A stretch of 11,803 bases of DNA, from contig JAESSU010000478.1 in the NCBI GenBank assembly GCA_016763955.1, forward strand, positions 1-11,803, written 5' to 3'. Shown here piece after piece: positions 11,308 through 11,803 of this stretch. The notes below the pieces were generated by a model, which was not told where the DNA came from, made no database searches, and worked only from the letters and a program-made list of their open reading frames with translations. Source of the stretch: Phycisphaeraceae bacterium (GTDB lineage Bacteria > Planctomycetota > Phycisphaerae > Phycisphaerales > Phycisphaeraceae). Both the position numbers and the translations under genes were made by a program. The number at the start of each line of letters is the position of its first letter. Position 1 is the stretch's first letter.

Positions 11308-11803
11308 TTACCGCCTGAATTTGCCTGGGCTCAGATGTGTATGGCGTTTAAACAATCGTGAAAAATAGATCGCATCTTGATAGCCGACACTCTGGGCAAT
11401 CGCACTGACTTTCATGTTGGTGTGACGCAATAAATGCTTCGCACGTTCAATGCGAATGGACTGGACATAGTCTGTTGGCGTTAACCCGTATTGCTGTCGG
11501 AAGACTCTTGCGAGGTGTTCGTAGCTGTGTCCCATACTGCCTAGCAATTTGCGAATCTCAATGCTCTTGCGCGGTTGTGACAGGGCTTGATCTAATTCAT
11601 TACGAACGTCGTGTGCTAACTCTTCTTGCCGATGTTGTTGTGGCGAGTGATTCGGCTGTGGGTCGAGTAAACGGATGAGCAGTTCCAGTAGCACGCCCCG
11701 AGACGCGAGCTGTTCATGCGTATTGGTATTGCATAGCATCAAACTTAATTTTTCAATCAGATCGTAGACGATAGCCGGTGATTGAATCGTGCCATGGAAG
11801 ATG
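11308..11803 (-). CDS. AraC-family transcriptional regulator, C-terminal part (5' end outside window)
   Basis: The frame is open from the window edge to the TAA at 11308-11310, about 164 codons. The C-terminal ~100 residues form the double helix-turn-helix of the AraC/XylS family. The first HTH is around IRKLLGSMGHSYEHLARVFR, followed by the typical YGLTPTDYVQSIRIERAKHL. The second is KVSAIAQSVGYQDAIYFSRL, ending FKRHTHLSPGKFRR, the usual end of such proteins. The upstream ~60 residues belong to the linker or the end of a sensor domain, which in planctomycete catabolic clusters is often a cupin. Its ligand cannot be inferred here. It probably activates a nearby catabolic gene set lying beyond the right edge, or conceivably the sulfatase block. 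The internal TTG/ATG at about 11740 are not the true start, since the frame continues upstream without a stop. Confidence 0.9.
   Translation of the reverse strand, partial: IFHGTIQSPAIVYDLIEKLSLMLCNTNTHEQLASRGVLLELLIRLLDPQPNHSPQQHRQEELAHDVRNELDQALSQPRKSIEIRKLLGSMGHSYEHLARVFRQQYGLTPTDYVQSIRIERAKHLLRHTNMKVSAIAQSVGYQDAIYFSRLFKRHTHLSPGKFRR

Overview
The window looks like a chromosomal segment of a heterotrophic bacterium, most likely of the PVC group and probably Planctomycetota (Phycisphaerae-like). This is an inference from gene content and protein style: a formylglycine sulfatase, a neutral-ceramidase-like hydrolase, a LexA with the planctomycete-like run AAGYPIEAIED, a SIR2-TPR protein and an unusual kinase-fold protein. 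Base composition is moderate. There are no tRNA, rRNA or CRISPR features and no transposase.

Layout. (1) 1-3830, plus strand: a catabolic block with the C-terminal part of a neutral/alkaline ceramidase-like hydrolase, an MFS permease, and a Cys-type sulfatase without a signal peptide. A plausible reading is import of a small sulfated compound followed by cytoplasmic desulfation. (2) 3831-4196: a convergent intergenic region crowded with dyad symmetry. It holds a 131-bp element with near-perfect 25-bp terminal inverted repeats (MITE-like), two terminator hairpins and a nested dyad. (3) 4197-7692, minus strand: read 5'->3', a promoter/operator region, an unrecognised 262-aa ORF, lexA, then a SIR2-domain protein with exact 40-residue TPR-like repeats. 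(4) 7693-8315: non-coding, AT-rich, with the leader and probable promoters of the next gene. (5) 8316-10154, plus strand: a ferredoxin-type sulfite/nitrite reductase. (6) 10155-10326: structured non-coding DNA ending in a strong terminator, directly followed by a promoter whose position implies a leaderless mRNA for a kinase-fold protein (10327-11190). (7) 11308-11803, minus strand: the C-terminal part of an AraC-family activator.

The most remarkable feature is lexA. It is complete in its DNA-binding domain, cleavage site and Ser/Lys dyad, but the two halves lie in different frames. They are joined by a +1 shift at CCC CCC TGA, exactly in the interdomain linker. This could be a homopolymer sequencing error, a true mutation, or programmed +1 frameshifting, since CCC-UGA is a plausible shift-prone codon pair. 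The SIR2-TPR gene (candidate NAD-consuming defence effector) follows 119 bp downstream on the same strand, so a damage-wired defence module is worth testing.

A second theme is a family of four terminator-like hairpins sharing a 9-bp (R)CGCRGGAA-type stem, a 1x1 mismatch and a short upper stem. Two of them belong to a ~50-bp repeat that occurs once in each of the two convergent intergenic regions.
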